Shown here in pieces: positions 23,263 through 31,806 of a DNA stretch of 64,000 nucleotides. Within the stretch, counting starts at the first letter, position 1, and each line of letters starts with the position of its first letter. This DNA comes from Nocardioides eburneiflavus. GTDB taxonomy: Bacteria; Actinomycetota; Actinomycetes; Propionibacteriales; Nocardioidaceae. The notes under the pieces are model-generated. The model was not told the DNA's origin. It saw nothing but the letters and a program-made list of their open reading frames with translations, and made no database searches. Made by a program: the position numbers and the translations under genes. The stretch covers positions 3,100,001 to 3,164,000 of the forward strand of contig NZ_SRRO01000001.1 of the NCBI RefSeq assembly GCF_004785795.1, read 5' to 3'.

Positions 23263-24245
23263 GTGTGCTCCTTCGGGTCGGTGGGGTGGACGATGACCTT
23301 GCCGACTACGTCGCCGTCGGCCATGAGCTCGAAGCCCTTGTGGATTTCGGCGAGGGGCATGGCGCGGTCGATGACGGGGCGCACGCCCGTAGCGGTGATC
23401 ATGCGCAGCAGCGCCACGAACTCACTGCGCGTGCAGCCGGTCGATCCGAGGATCCGCTGCTGCAGGTAGAAGATCCGGCCCAGGTCGGCCGGTGGGTTCA
23501 TCCCGGACGTGGCTCCGGCGATGACGACGGTGCCACCGGGGCGCAGGCACTTCAGGGAGTGGGACCAGGTGGCCTCGCCGACGGTCTCGATGACGACGTC
23601 GACCTTCTCCGGGAGCCGGCCACCGGACTCGATGCCGCGCGCGCCCCATGACTCGGCGAGCTCCAGCTTGGCGGCGGAACGTGACGTGGCGTAGACGACC
23701 GCGCCGGCCGTGACGGCGAGCTTGATGGCGGCGGACGCGACCCCACCTCCGGCGCCCTGAACGAGAACACGGTCGCCGGCCTTGATCCCGGCCTGGGTGA
23801 AGAGCATCCGGTACGCCGTACCCCACGCGACCGGCAGGCAGGCGGCCTCATCGAATGAGATCCCGTCCGGGATCGGAAGGAGGTTGCGGGCCGGCACCAG
23901 CAGAGACTCGGCGAACGCGCCGTCGGTCTTCTCTGAGAGCAGGGCCCGCTGCGGGTCGTGGGTCTCGTCGCCGCCACCCCGATCAGAGGAGGCAATGACG
24001 GGGTAGACGACCACGCGGTTACCTACCGCGTCATACCCGGCGGCGTCACAGCCGAGGATCCTGGGGAGCTCTTCGGGCGGGTGCCCGACGCCACGCAGTG
24101 TCCAGAGGTCGTGCATGTTCAGCGATGAGGAGACCACCCGCACGAGCGCCCAGCCGGGCCGTGCCAGCTTGGCGGGCACGTCGCGCAGCACCAGCCCGGA
24201 CATAGGGTCGGTGGGGTTCTGGGAGATGGCCACGGCGGCGAACAT
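23259..24245 (-). CDS. MDR-family zinc-binding/quinone-type dehydrogenase
   Basis: A 328-residue medium-chain dehydrogenase: N-terminal SSLNMHDLWTLRGVG, ILGCDAAGYDAVGNRVV, a Rossmann domain VLVQGAGGGVASAAIKLA (about 155-172), and the tail VVGKVIVHP. The frame is open further upstream, but the ATG at 24245 starts the family domain; the extension would run into the divergent Rieske gene. It is translationally coupled to mhpB. Its role in phenylpropanoid use is unknown; oxidation of an aryl alcohol or reduction of a side-chain double bond are possibilities. It is divergent from the Rieske operon across a palindromic operator candidate. Confidence 0.82.
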   Translation of the reverse strand: MFAAVAISQNPTDPMSGLVLRDVPAKLARPGWALVRVVSSSLNMHDLWTLRGVGHPPEELPRILGCDAAGYDAVGNRVVVYPVIASSDRGGGDETHDPQRALLSEKTDGAFAESLLVPARNLLPIPDGISFDEAACLPVAWGTAYRMLFTQAGIKAGDRVLVQGAGGGVASAAIKLAVTAGAVVYATSRSAAKLELAESWGARGIESGGRLPEKVDVVIETVGEATWSHSLKCLRPGGTVVIAGATSGMNPPADLGRIFYLQQRILGSTGCTRSEFVALLRMITATGVRPVIDRAMPLAEIHKGFELMADGDVVGKVIVHPTDPKEHT

Positions 24246-24286
24246 GGCTAAACCGTGCGGGTCGTGGCGACCGGGCGGCACTCGGC

Positions 24287-24303
24287 GTGCCGTGCAACGG
24301 CAC
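24287..24303. promoter_or_regulatory. Operator candidate copy 1: GTGCCGT-N3-ACGGCAC
   Basis: A perfect 7-3-7 palindrome (GTGCCGTGCAACGGCAC) in the 100-bp gap between the divergent MDR/mhpB and Rieske alpha genes. The surrounding 22 bases agree with copy 2 at 27320 except at one spacer base, and a one-mismatch copy 3 lies before mhpD. Such 17-bp palindromes are the usual target size of IclR-type regulators, and an iclR gene lies in this cluster. Confidence 0.65.
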
Positions 24304-24345
24304 ACGGGCTGTGAGGACCGGTCGCACCCGGTGTTCCGTTCTCTC

Positions 24346-25743
24346 ATGACCTCGACCATCGAGCCTACGACGGCGCAGGAGGCCTGCCCGGGCAACGCAT
24401 GCGGCAACCCGCCCCAGGGTCGGGCCACTTCCGCGGCGCGCGGCGCGCTGGACCGGCCCTCTGAGCTCCAGCGCACCGTCGACGTCTCCGGCCTCGTCGA
24501 CAGCGAGGGCGGGCTCCTGGATCGCGCGATCTTCACCGACCGCCTGCTCTACAGCCAGGAGCTGCGCCGGGTGTTCGCGCCCAGTTGGCTGTTCCTCGCG
24601 CACACCGACCAGTTCCACAAGCCGGGCGACTTCTTCACGACGTACATGGGTGAGGACCCGGTCATCGTGACCATGGACAAGAACCGGCGGATCAAGGCGT
24701 ATCTCAACTCCTGCCGGCATCGCGGCGCCCGGGTGTGCCGCGCGGACTTCGGTCAGACCCGGAACTTCACTTGCACCTACCACGGCTGGTCCTACGACCT
24801 CGAAGGCCGGCTCGTGAGCGTGCCCAACGAGAGTGGGTATCCCGACTCCTTCCGCCGTGAGGACTGGGGCCTGGTCGAGGTCCCGCACGTGGAGAGCTAC
24901 CACGGACTGATCTTCGGCACTTGGAACCCCGAGCCCGTCTCGTTGCGTGAGTCGCTCGGCGATATGGCCTGGTATCTCGACGCGATGCTCGACCACGACC
25001 CCGAAGGAACCGTGGTCGTCGGAGGCGTCCACAAATGGGTGCTCGACGGGAACTGGAAGCTCGCGGCCGAGCAGTTCGCCACCGACTGGTACCACGTGAA
25101 CATGAGCCATGCGTCGGCGCTCATGGTGCTCTCGCCGACCGGGAAGGGCTCCAAGGACGAGATCGTCCACCGCACCGGTCGGCAGTACGTCGACCCGAAC
25201 GGCCACGGAGCCGGGTTCCCGGTTCACCCGAAGAACCGGTTCGACGCCGATACGGTGCACCACTGGATGGACTACGACGCGCTCCGTGAACGCCTCGGCG
25301 ACGCACGTGTCGAAGGACCGGTGACCACCGGCCACGCCACCGTCTTCCCGAACTTCTCCTACCTCCCGGTCAACGGCTCGATCCGCATCTGGCACCCGAA
25401 GGGTCCGGACGAGATGGAGGTCTGGGCCTGGACGATCGTGGACAAGTCCATGCCGGGGGAGGTCCGCGAGGCGCAGCGTCTCTACAACCTCCGCACCTTC
25501 GGCCCCACTGGCATCTTCGAGCAGGACGACGGCGAGAACTGGTCGGAGTGCCAGGCCATCGCGCATGGCTTCATCACCAACGGGGTCGCCCTGAACTACC
25601 AGATGGGCATGGGGTCCGAGCGCGAGGACGGCATCCACCCCGGCACCACCAGCGAGCTCTACAGCGACGCCGCCGGCCGGTCCTTCTACGCCCGCTGGCG
25701 CACGCTGATGAACACCCCCGCCTGGCACGAGGAGACCCAATGA
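24346..25743 (+). CDS. Rieske aromatic-ring-hydroxylating dioxygenase, alpha subunit (HcaE-like)
   Basis: A 465-residue oxygenase alpha subunit. Rieske 2Fe-2S ligands are C123/H125 (SCRHRG) and C143/H146 (CTYHGW). The mononuclear iron site is D247, H250 and H255 (TDWYHVNMSH), with the later Asp in FEQDDGENW. It inserts O2 into an aromatic ring to give a cis-dihydrodiol. Surrounding mhp genes argue for 3-phenylpropionate or cinnamate as substrate, as for HcaE. The ATG at 24346 is supported by the family start; its stop overlaps the ferredoxin gene by 4 bp. No ribosome site is striking. Confidence 0.92.
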   Translation: MTSTIEPTTAQEACPGNACGNPPQGRATSAARGALDRPSELQRTVDVSGLVDSEGGLLDRAIFTDRLLYSQELRRVFAPSWLFLAHTDQFHKPGDFFTTYMGEDPVIVTMDKNRRIKAYLNSCRHRGARVCRADFGQTRNFTCTYHGWSYDLEGRLVSVPNESGYPDSFRREDWGLVEVPHVESYHGLIFGTWNPEPVSLRESLGDMAWYLDAMLDHDPEGTVVVGGVHKWVLDGNWKLAAEQFATDWYHVNMSHASALMVLSPTGKGSKDEIVHRTGRQYVDPNGHGAGFPVHPKNRFDADTVHHWMDYDALRERLGDARVEGPVTTGHATVFPNFSYLPVNGSIRIWHPKGPDEMEVWAWTIVDKSMPGEVREAQRLYNLRTFGPTGIFEQDDGENWSECQAIAHGFITNGVALNYQMGMGSEREDGIHPGTTSELYSDAAGRSFYARWRTLMNTPAWHEETQ

Positions 25744-26093
25744 CCATCGACACCGGCAACGGCGTTGGAATTCGGGTCGCGAACCTGAACGACATCCCCG
25801 AGGGCGAAGGCATCTCCGTCCCCAAGTACGTCACCGGCACCGACGACGACATCGCGCTGCTGCGGGACGAGGACGGCAGTGTCTGGGCGCTGGACGACAC
25901 CTGCACCCATGAGACTGCGTCGCTGGCTGACGGCTGGGTCGAGGAAGGTCATGTGGAGTGCCCGCTCCACTCGAGCAAGTTCTGCCTCAAGACCGGCGAG
26001 GTGCAGGGCCTGCCCGCCACCAAGAACGCCTGTCCTCACCGCGTCGAGGTCCGCGACGGCGAGATCTGGCTGTTCCCCAACCAGGCTCCCTGA
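25740..26093 (+). CDS. Rieske-type [2Fe-2S] ferredoxin (HcaC-like)
   Basis: A 117-residue small Rieske protein: DDTCTHETASLADG supplies Cys and His ligands, VECPLHSSKFCLKTGE the second pair, and CPHRVEVRDGEIWL closes the fold. It carries electrons from the FAD reductase encoded next to the oxygenase alpha subunit. The ATG at 25740 overlaps the alpha stop (ATGA) and its own stop overlaps the reductase start (TGATG), so the three are tightly coupled. The long open frame upstream is a shadow of the alpha gene. Confidence 0.93.
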   Translation: MTIDTGNGVGIRVANLNDIPEGEGISVPKYVTGTDDDIALLRDEDGSVWALDDTCTHETASLADGWVEEGHVECPLHSSKFCLKTGEVQGLPATKNACPHRVEVRDGEIWLFPNQAP

Positions 26094-27313
26094 TGGAGGC
26101 GGCCCGTAGCGTCGTCATCGTCGGCGGCGGCATCGCTGGCGTCAGCACTGCAGTCGCGCTCCGCTCTGGCGGTTTCCTGGGCGAGATCACGCTTGTCGAC
26201 GCCGGTGAGTTCCCCTACGACCGCCCTCCGCTGAGCAAGGACTATCTCGCCGGGAAGCAGGACCTTGAGCAGGTCGCCCTGCAGCCTCAGAGTTGGTACG
26301 ACGACAACGCGGTGCGGCTGCGCAACCTGGCATCCGTGACCGCCCTCCGCCCCGGACATCGGGCCGTCGAACTGTCCGACGGAAAGCTGCTTGCCGCCGA
26401 TCGCATCGTGTTGGCCACCGGCGGCCATGCGGCCCGCCCGCCGATTCCGGGCGCGGACAGCCCGCGGGTCCACGTCCTGCGCACCGCCGAGGATGCCGAT
26501 GCCTTGCGCAAGGCGATGCTGCCCGGTGCCCGGCTGTTGGTCGTCGGCGCCGGTCTGATCGGGGCAGAGGCCGCGTCGACCGCGCTTGGCCTCGGCTGCG
26601 AAGTCACCCTGGTCGACCCGGTCGCGGCGCCGCTGGCCCACACGGTCGGCCGCGACGTCGCCACCTGGCTGCACGGACTGCACACCGAGCGCGGGATCTC
26701 CGTCGTCACCGCCGGCGTCGAGTCGTTCGCGGACACCGCGGCCGGCGTCGAGGTCCGGATCTCTGGCGAGGACGAGTCGCGCACCTTCGACGCCGTGCTC
26801 CTCGGTGTGGGGATGACGCCCGAGACCTCCCTCGCCGAGGAGGCCGGTCTGGAGACCGATCAGGGCGTGGTGGTCGACGCCGGCCAGACGACGAAGACCC
26901 CCGCCGTACTCGCGGTTGGCGACTCCACGCGGCGTCGCATCCACGGCGCCCTGCTGCCCCGCGCGGAGCACTGGGAAGCAGCCCAGCACGACGGCGCCCG
27001 TGCGGCCGCAACCATCCTGGGCGTCCCCCGACCGGCTCCGACCTCGAGCTGGTTCTGGAGTGATCGTCACGGGCTGCATCTCGAGGCCGTCGGCAAGATC
27101 GCGGGCGCTGGGACCACCGTGGTCCGCGGCGCGATCGGCGACCCCTCCTTCTCGGTGTTCGGCGTGACCGGCGGACGGGTCGTGGGCGCTGTGGCCGTCG
27201 ACGAGCCGAACGCGGTGCGTGCCGCCCGCCGCCTCATCGACCGATCGATCGTGGTCGATCCGCACCGTCTCGCAGATCCCAGCGTCGACCTGCGCAAGCT
27301 GCTCCGCGGCTGA
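26093..27313 (+). CDS. FAD-dependent ferredoxin reductase (HcaD/BphA4-like)
   Basis: A 406-residue flavoprotein: N-terminal FAD site VVIVGGGIAGVSTAVALR (7-24), ITLVDAGEFPYDRPPLSK, a second NAD site LLVVGAGLIGAEAASTAL, then AVGDSTRR in the FAD-contacting GD motif. The C-terminal domain contains the FWSDRHGLHLEAVG stretch usual in oxygenase ferredoxin reductases. It reduces the adjacent Rieske ferredoxin with NADH. The start ATG overlaps the ferredoxin stop. After the stop, operator copy 2 lies before the beta subunit gene. Confidence 0.93.
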   Translation: MEAARSVVIVGGGIAGVSTAVALRSGGFLGEITLVDAGEFPYDRPPLSKDYLAGKQDLEQVALQPQSWYDDNAVRLRNLASVTALRPGHRAVELSDGKLLAADRIVLATGGHAARPPIPGADSPRVHVLRTAEDADALRKAMLPGARLLVVGAGLIGAEAASTALGLGCEVTLVDPVAAPLAHTVGRDVATWLHGLHTERGISVVTAGVESFADTAAGVEVRISGEDESRTFDAVLLGVGMTPETSLAEEAGLETDQGVVVDAGQTTKTPAVLAVGDSTRRRIHGALLPRAEHWEAAQHDGARAAATILGVPRPAPTSSWFWSDRHGLHLEAVGKIAGAGTTVVRGAIGDPSFSVFGVTGGRVVGAVAVDEPNAVRAARRLIDRSIVVDPHRLADPSVDLRKLLRG

Positions 27314-27319
27314 ACGGGC

Positions 27320-27336
27320 GTGCCGTGCGACGGCAC
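27320..27336. promoter_or_regulatory. Operator candidate copy 2: GTGCCGT-N3-ACGGCAC
   Basis: A perfect 7-3-7 palindrome in the 56-bp gap between the ferredoxin reductase and the oxygenase beta subunit gene. Bases flanking the arms (GGC before, AC after) are the same as at copy 1. Its presence inside the operon suggests a second, internal promoter driving the beta subunit and lower-pathway genes. Confidence 0.6.
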
Positions 27337-27369
27337 ACGACGTTCCGCCAACTCCGCAGAAGGGATCGA

Positions 27370-27963
27370 ATGGTGACCGTGACCACCACTACGGACCCGG
27401 CCTCGGCGATGAGCGCCCGCGAGCCCGGGGCGCTTGCGGACTTGCAGACCCACTTCGAGGTCGAGCAGTTCTACTACCGCGAGGCCGAGCTGCTCGACGA
27501 CGGTCGCTATACCGACTGGCTCGAGCTGCTCGCCGACGACCTCGACTACTGGATGCCGACGCGCACCAACCGGCTTCGTCGACAGCAGGCGCTGTCGATC
27601 GCCAAGCGCGGCGAGGCGGCGTTCTACGACGAGTCCAAGGAGTCCCTGGCCTGGCGGATCCGCCGCTTCGACTCGGGAATGGCCTGGGCCGAAGACCCGC
27701 CGTCGCGCACCCGCCACCTGGTGACCAACGTCGTCGCCCGCTATCTCGACCCCGACGAGCACGAGGGCTTCACTCCCCACGACCTCGTGGTCCGGTCGGC
27801 GTTCCTGGTCTACCGCAACCGGCTGGAGCGCGAGGAGAACGTCTTCGCCGGCGGACGCACCGACGTGCTCCGGCGTTCGCCGTACGGTCTGCTGGTCGCG
27901 CGCCGCACGATCCTGCTCGACCAGAACATCCTGCAGTCCAAGAACATCTCCACCTTCTTCTGA
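27370..27963 (+). CDS. Aromatic-ring-hydroxylating dioxygenase, beta subunit (HcaF-like)
   Basis: A 197-residue beta subunit of the SnoaL-like oxygenase fold: FEVEQFYYREAELLDDGRYTDWLELLADDLDYWMP is typical, as are RIRRFDSGMAWAEDPPSRTRHLV and the C-terminal RRTILLDQNI with NISTFF. It has no catalytic residues of its own and supports the alpha3beta3 structure. The ATG at 27370 follows AGAAGGG with 5-base spacing; an upstream frame start lacks a site. It is separated from its alpha subunit by ferredoxin and reductase genes, an unusual order. Confidence 0.9.
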   Translation: MVTVTTTTDPASAMSAREPGALADLQTHFEVEQFYYREAELLDDGRYTDWLELLADDLDYWMPTRTNRLRRQQALSIAKRGEAAFYDESKESLAWRIRRFDSGMAWAEDPPSRTRHLVTNVVARYLDPDEHEGFTPHDLVVRSAFLVYRNRLEREENVFAGGRTDVLRRSPYGLLVARRTILLDQNILQSKNISTFF

Positions 27964-27974
27964 AAGGACCCTCC

Positions 27975-28835
27975 GTGACCGCCACCGAGCTGGAGCTCAC
28001 CCACCACACCGTGTCGACCAGCCGCGGCGACATCGCCGTGGCCGAGACCGGCACCGGCCCGGTCTTGGTGATGCTGCATGGCGGCGGCCCGGGTGCCTCC
28101 GCGGTCGCAAACTACGGCCAGAACCTCGCGGCTCTGTCGAAGCACTTCCGCGTCGTGCTGCCCGACCAGCCGGGTTTCGGTGGCTCGTACCGGCCGAGCC
28201 AGGAGGAGCTCGATGGCTTCTCGATCACCCAGATCGCCGTCGACGCCCTCGTCGAGGCGTTCGACCAGCTCGGGATCGAGAACTTCCACCTGCTCGGCAA
28301 CAGCCTCGGTGGAGCGGCCGCGATCGCGCTGGCCCAGCAGCACCCCGACCGAGTGATTCGGCTGGTGCTGATGGCGCCCGGCGGCGGCTGGCTACCGTTC
28401 GGCCCCACGCCGACCGAGGGCCAGAAGGAGATGTGGAAGTACTACAACGGCGAGGGCCCGTCGCTTTCGAAGATGAAGTCCTTCATCGGCGTGATGACCG
28501 CCGAGCCGAAGAAATGGACCGAGACGGCCGAGGCGCGTTACCAGGCGTCGCTCGACGAGAGCCACATCGCGTTCTACCACCGACTCAACGCCCACTTCGC
28601 CCAGCGGCGCGGCATGGACCCGCTATGGCGTGACCTGCACAAGGTGAATGCCCCGACCCTGCTGCTGTGGGGCCGCGACGACCGCACGATCACGCTCGAG
28701 GGCGCCCAGATCATGCTGAAGTACATCCGCGACGTGCAGCTTCACGTCTTCGGAAACTGCGGGCACTGGGTGCAACTGGAGCGCCAGGCCGAGTTCGAGC
28801 GCCTGGTCACCGACTTCCTGGGCAATGGCTCGTGA
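27975..28835 (+). CDS. mhpC: Meta-cleavage product C-C hydrolase (MhpC/HsaD-like)
   Basis: A 286-residue alpha/beta hydrolase with the MCP hydrolase hallmarks: MLHGGGPGASAVANY (oxyanion region), the nucleophile in LLGNSLGGAAAIA (Ser110), PGGGWLPFGP, the acid in WGRDDRTI, and His in GNCGHWVQLE. It splits the ring-opened 2-hydroxy-6-oxo-nona-2,4-dienedioate to 2-hydroxypentadienoate and succinate (or fumarate). The GTG at 27975 sits 6 bases after AAAGGACC; the longer frame from 27219 runs through the beta subunit gene. Its stop overlaps the SDR start. Confidence 0.92.
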   Translation: MTATELELTHHTVSTSRGDIAVAETGTGPVLVMLHGGGPGASAVANYGQNLAALSKHFRVVLPDQPGFGGSYRPSQEELDGFSITQIAVDALVEAFDQLGIENFHLLGNSLGGAAAIALAQQHPDRVIRLVLMAPGGGWLPFGPTPTEGQKEMWKYYNGEGPSLSKMKSFIGVMTAEPKKWTETAEARYQASLDESHIAFYHRLNAHFAQRRGMDPLWRDLHKVNAPTLLLWGRDDRTITLEGAQIMLKYIRDVQLHVFGNCGHWVQLERQAEFERLVTDFLGNGS

Positions 28836-29665
28836 GCGGCTGGCTGGAGGGTTACGTCGCCCTCGTCACCGGCGGCGGGTCCGGCATCGGGGCCGCAGTC
28901 GCGGAGCGATTCGTGGCGGAGGGCGCCTCTGTTGTGGTGATGGGCCGCGACCAGGACAAGCTGGCCGCGGTCGTGAAGAGCTCGACGGACCCGGACCGCA
29001 TGCACGCCGTCGCCGGCGACGTGTGCTCCGCCGACGACCTGGCTGGCGCCGTCGCCGAGACAATCGACCGGTTCGCCAGGCTGGACACGCTCGTGCCCAA
29101 TGCCGGGATGTGGGACTTCCAGCGTCAACTCACCAAGCTCACCGCCGACGAGCTCTCCCGCAGCTTCGACGAGCTCTTTGCGGTCAACGTCAAGGGCTAC
29201 CTGCTCGCCGCGCACGCCGCCTGGCCCGAGCTGGTGAAGACCCGGGGCAGCATCATCATGACGCTGTCCAACGCCTCCTTCTACGTCAACGGCGGCGGGC
29301 CGGTCTACACGGCCAGCAAGCACGCATGCCTCGGCCTGATGCGGGAGCTAGCCTATGAGCTCGCCCCGAAGGTGCGCGTCAACGGCGTGGCCTGCGGTGG
29401 CATGAACACCGACCTGCGCGGCCCCGCCTCGCTGGACCTGGCCGACCGGTCGATCGCTACAGCGTTCGCCAAGCGGGGCTCGGACGCTCCGCCGCCCCCG
29501 ATTCCACTGCACGACTCCAGCACGGATCCGCGCGACTTCACCGGGTCCTACGTCCTACTCGCGTCGCGCGAGCAGTCCGGGCCGATCACCGGGCAGGCCA
29601 TCTCGGTCGACGGCGGCATGGGCGTGCGCGGCTTCCGCAGCGACGCCGGCGGAAACCATCTCTAA
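28832..29665 (+). CDS. cis-dihydrodiol dehydrogenase, SDR family (HcaB/BphB-like)
   Basis: A 277-residue SDR: LVTGGGSGIGAAVAERF, LVPNAGMWD (in place of NNAG, as in BphB-type enzymes), IIMTLSNASFYVNGGGPVYTASKHA with Ser, Tyr and Lys. The long C-terminal section with CGGMNTDLRGPASL is typical of dihydrodiol dehydrogenases. It re-aromatises the dioxygenase product to a catechol with NAD+. A GTG at 28832 overlaps the hydrolase stop by 4 bp. It completes the upper pathway encoded from 24346. Confidence 0.9.
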   Translation: MSGWLEGYVALVTGGGSGIGAAVAERFVAEGASVVVMGRDQDKLAAVVKSSTDPDRMHAVAGDVCSADDLAGAVAETIDRFARLDTLVPNAGMWDFQRQLTKLTADELSRSFDELFAVNVKGYLLAAHAAWPELVKTRGSIIMTLSNASFYVNGGGPVYTASKHACLGLMRELAYELAPKVRVNGVACGGMNTDLRGPASLDLADRSIATAFAKRGSDAPPPPIPLHDSSTDPRDFTGSYVLLASREQSGPITGQAISVDGGMGVRGFRSDAGGNHL

Positions 29666-29678
29666 GGAGCGACCACCG

Positions 29679-31316
29679 ATGACCAGGCACATCTCGATCC
29701 CCGAAACGAACGCCGCGCAGACGAAGCCGCCGGTGCTCGGCCACCCCGCGAACTCCGGCCACCGGGTCGACATCAACGCGGCCACCGCGGTCGCCCGGCA
29801 CGCCCGCTTCCGGCCGGACAGCACCGCGGTCGTCTACGAGGGCGGCGACCTGACCTACGGAGAGCTCGACGATCGTGCCGCCCGGCTGGCCTCCGTGCTG
29901 GCCGACGGCGGCACGAGCGAGGGTGACCGGGTCGCCTACCTCGGGCTCAACAGCCTGTCGTTCCTGGTCACCATGCTGGCGGCGTTCCGGCTTGGTGCGA
30001 TCTTTGTGCCGATCAACTTCCGGCTCGCCGGTCCGGAGCTGGAGTCGGTGCTGGCCCGCAGCGGCGCCAACACGATCGTGTGCGAGGAGGGCCATCGCGC
30101 CGCCGTCGACGCGGTCACGGGTCACCGGCTCTCTCTCAGGCTGCTCGTCGACGACGATCCGGCGATCCCGACCACCCCGGTGACCAGGCCATGGATCGGC
30201 TGGTCGGCGTTGTTGGCAGACGCGACGCCGTACGCTGAGATCGCGGTGAGCGACTTCGATGATCCGGCGATCCTTATGTTCACCTCGGGCACGACCGGCC
30301 TCCCGAAGGGGGTCGTGCTCACCCACGGCAACGCGTGGTGGAACTCCGTCAACGTCGAGCTCATGCTCGACAGCCGGCCCGGTGACACCACCCACGCCGC
30401 GGCGCCGCTCTTCCACATCGGCGCGCTCAACAGTTTCGTGCTGCGTGCTCTGGTGCGCGGCAACCGCATCGTGCTGCGCCGCGGGTTCGACCCGGAGCAG
30501 ACCCTCGACGACTACGCTCGGTACGCCGTCGGGTCGACGTTCGCGGTCCCGACCATGTTCCAGGCGCTGGCCCGACACCCAGGCTTCGCCGATGCAGACC
30601 TCTCCGCGCTCCGGTCTGTCGTCGTTGCTGGCGCGCCCGTCCCGCCGTCGCTGATCCGGCAGTGCGCCGAGCGAGGCATCCAATTGCAACAGGCCTGGGG
30701 TCTGACTGAGACCGCCCCGTTCGCGACCCATCTGCCGGCGGAGTGGACGTTGGCCAAGACGGGCTCGGCCGGCATCCCGATGCCGTACACCGAGGTGCGG
30801 GTCGTCGACATGGAGGTCGGCGATCCGCTCCCAGCAACCCGACGGGGAGAGATCGTCGTACGCGGCCCCAACGTGACGCCTGGCTACTGGGAGGATCCTG
30901 AGGCCACGGATGCGGCGTTTGACGGAGAGGGGTGGTTCCACTCCGGGGACATCGGCTACCTGGACGACGACGGTTTCCTCTTCATCGTGGACCGCCTCAA
31001 GGACATGATCATCTCGGGAGGGGAGAACGTTTACCCCGCCGAGGTGGAGCGGGCACTCGCCGACCTTCCTTGTGCGGTCGACGTCGGCGTCGTCGGCGTG
31101 CCGGACGATGAGTGGGGTGAGGCGGTGGTCGTGGTAGTCGCCGTGGCCCCGGGCGCCGAGCTCACCCTCGAGCAGGTCCGCGAGCACGCCGCGAAGAGTC
31201 TGGCCCGCTACAAGCTGCCCAGGCGGCTGCAGATCGTCGACAGCCTCCCGCGCAACGCCTCCGGCAAGCTCGACAAGATCCGGATGCGTTCGAGCCTCGC
31301 GATGGAGGAGTCATGA
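29679..31316 (+). CDS. Acyl-CoA/aryl-CoA synthetase, ANL superfamily
   Basis: A 545-residue ligase: phosphate motif LMFTSGTTGLPKG (about 199-211), LFHIGALNSF, QQAWGLTETAPFATHLP, WFHSGDIGYLDDDGF, KDMIISGGENVYPAEVE and the catalytic Lys in NASGKLDK near the end. It likely activates phenylpropanoid or related acids to CoA esters; CouL- and FadD3-like enzymes look similar. TAAGGAG precedes the ATG by about 9 bases. A CoA ligase is not needed for the hca/mhp route, so it may feed a side branch such as cinnamoyl-CoA beta-oxidation. Confidence 0.9.
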   Translation: MTRHISIPETNAAQTKPPVLGHPANSGHRVDINAATAVARHARFRPDSTAVVYEGGDLTYGELDDRAARLASVLADGGTSEGDRVAYLGLNSLSFLVTMLAAFRLGAIFVPINFRLAGPELESVLARSGANTIVCEEGHRAAVDAVTGHRLSLRLLVDDDPAIPTTPVTRPWIGWSALLADATPYAEIAVSDFDDPAILMFTSGTTGLPKGVVLTHGNAWWNSVNVELMLDSRPGDTTHAAAPLFHIGALNSFVLRALVRGNRIVLRRGFDPEQTLDDYARYAVGSTFAVPTMFQALARHPGFADADLSALRSVVVAGAPVPPSLIRQCAERGIQLQQAWGLTETAPFATHLPAEWTLAKTGSAGIPMPYTEVRVVDMEVGDPLPATRRGEIVVRGPNVTPGYWEDPEATDAAFDGEGWFHSGDIGYLDDDGFLFIVDRLKDMIISGGENVYPAEVERALADLPCAVDVGVVGVPDDEWGEAVVVVVAVAPGAELTLEQVREHAAKSLARYKLPRRLQIVDSLPRNASGKLDKIRMRSSLAMEES

Positions 31317-31768
31317 CTGCCGAGATCCCGGCCATCTCGCTCGAGTCATGGAAGACGCTTTCCCGGGACACCGCCCGAGTCTGGACAAGGCTTGTTCTGC
31401 GTCGCCAAATCGAGCCCGCCACCGTCGGCACCGTCGTTCTCGAGCGTTGTGCATCCGGCCGTCTGCGGGAGGCTTACCCCGTGAGTGAGCACGACATCGA
31501 GGTTCGGGTGACCGAGTTGCCTCCCGTGGTGCTCACCTCCCTTCTCGGCGATCTGGTCGCGGCGATCCTGGCCGCCGACCCCCACTGCCGCCGAGTCATC
31601 TACGCCGTGCCCGAGGGCGATCTGGAGCTGCTCGGCGCGGCCGAAGACGCGGGATTTCGCTTCGTGGTGGACGTCGAGCTACCTGACGGACCGGTGAGCT
31701 TGGGGGTCGCCGAGCCCGCCTGGGTCACGTTCGTCGACCTGGACCTCGAGCGCGTACCGCATACCTGA
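31313..31768 (+). CDS. Hypothetical protein, possibly GNAT-like
   Basis: A 151-residue protein starting at an ATG that overlaps the CoA ligase stop by 4 bp, so it is co-translated and probably real. The second half (CRRVIYAVPEGDLELLGAAE, DAGFRFVVDVELPDGPVSL) resembles the acceptor-side half of GNAT acetyltransferase folds. The acetyl-CoA P-loop (Q/RxxGxG/A) is not visible. The protein is convergent with iclR, 38 bp apart. I cannot assign a function; coupling to a CoA ligase would suit a ligase regulator. Confidence 0.6.
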   Translation: MTAEIPAISLESWKTLSRDTARVWTRLVLRRQIEPATVGTVVLERCASGRLREAYPVSEHDIEVRVTELPPVVLTSLLGDLVAAILAADPHCRRVIYAVPEGDLELLGAAEDAGFRFVVDVELPDGPVSLGVAEPAWVTFVDLDLERVPHT

Positions 31769-31806
31769 CGGGCTTCGTCAGTCGTCCTTCGGGTCCGGGA
31801 CCGACG

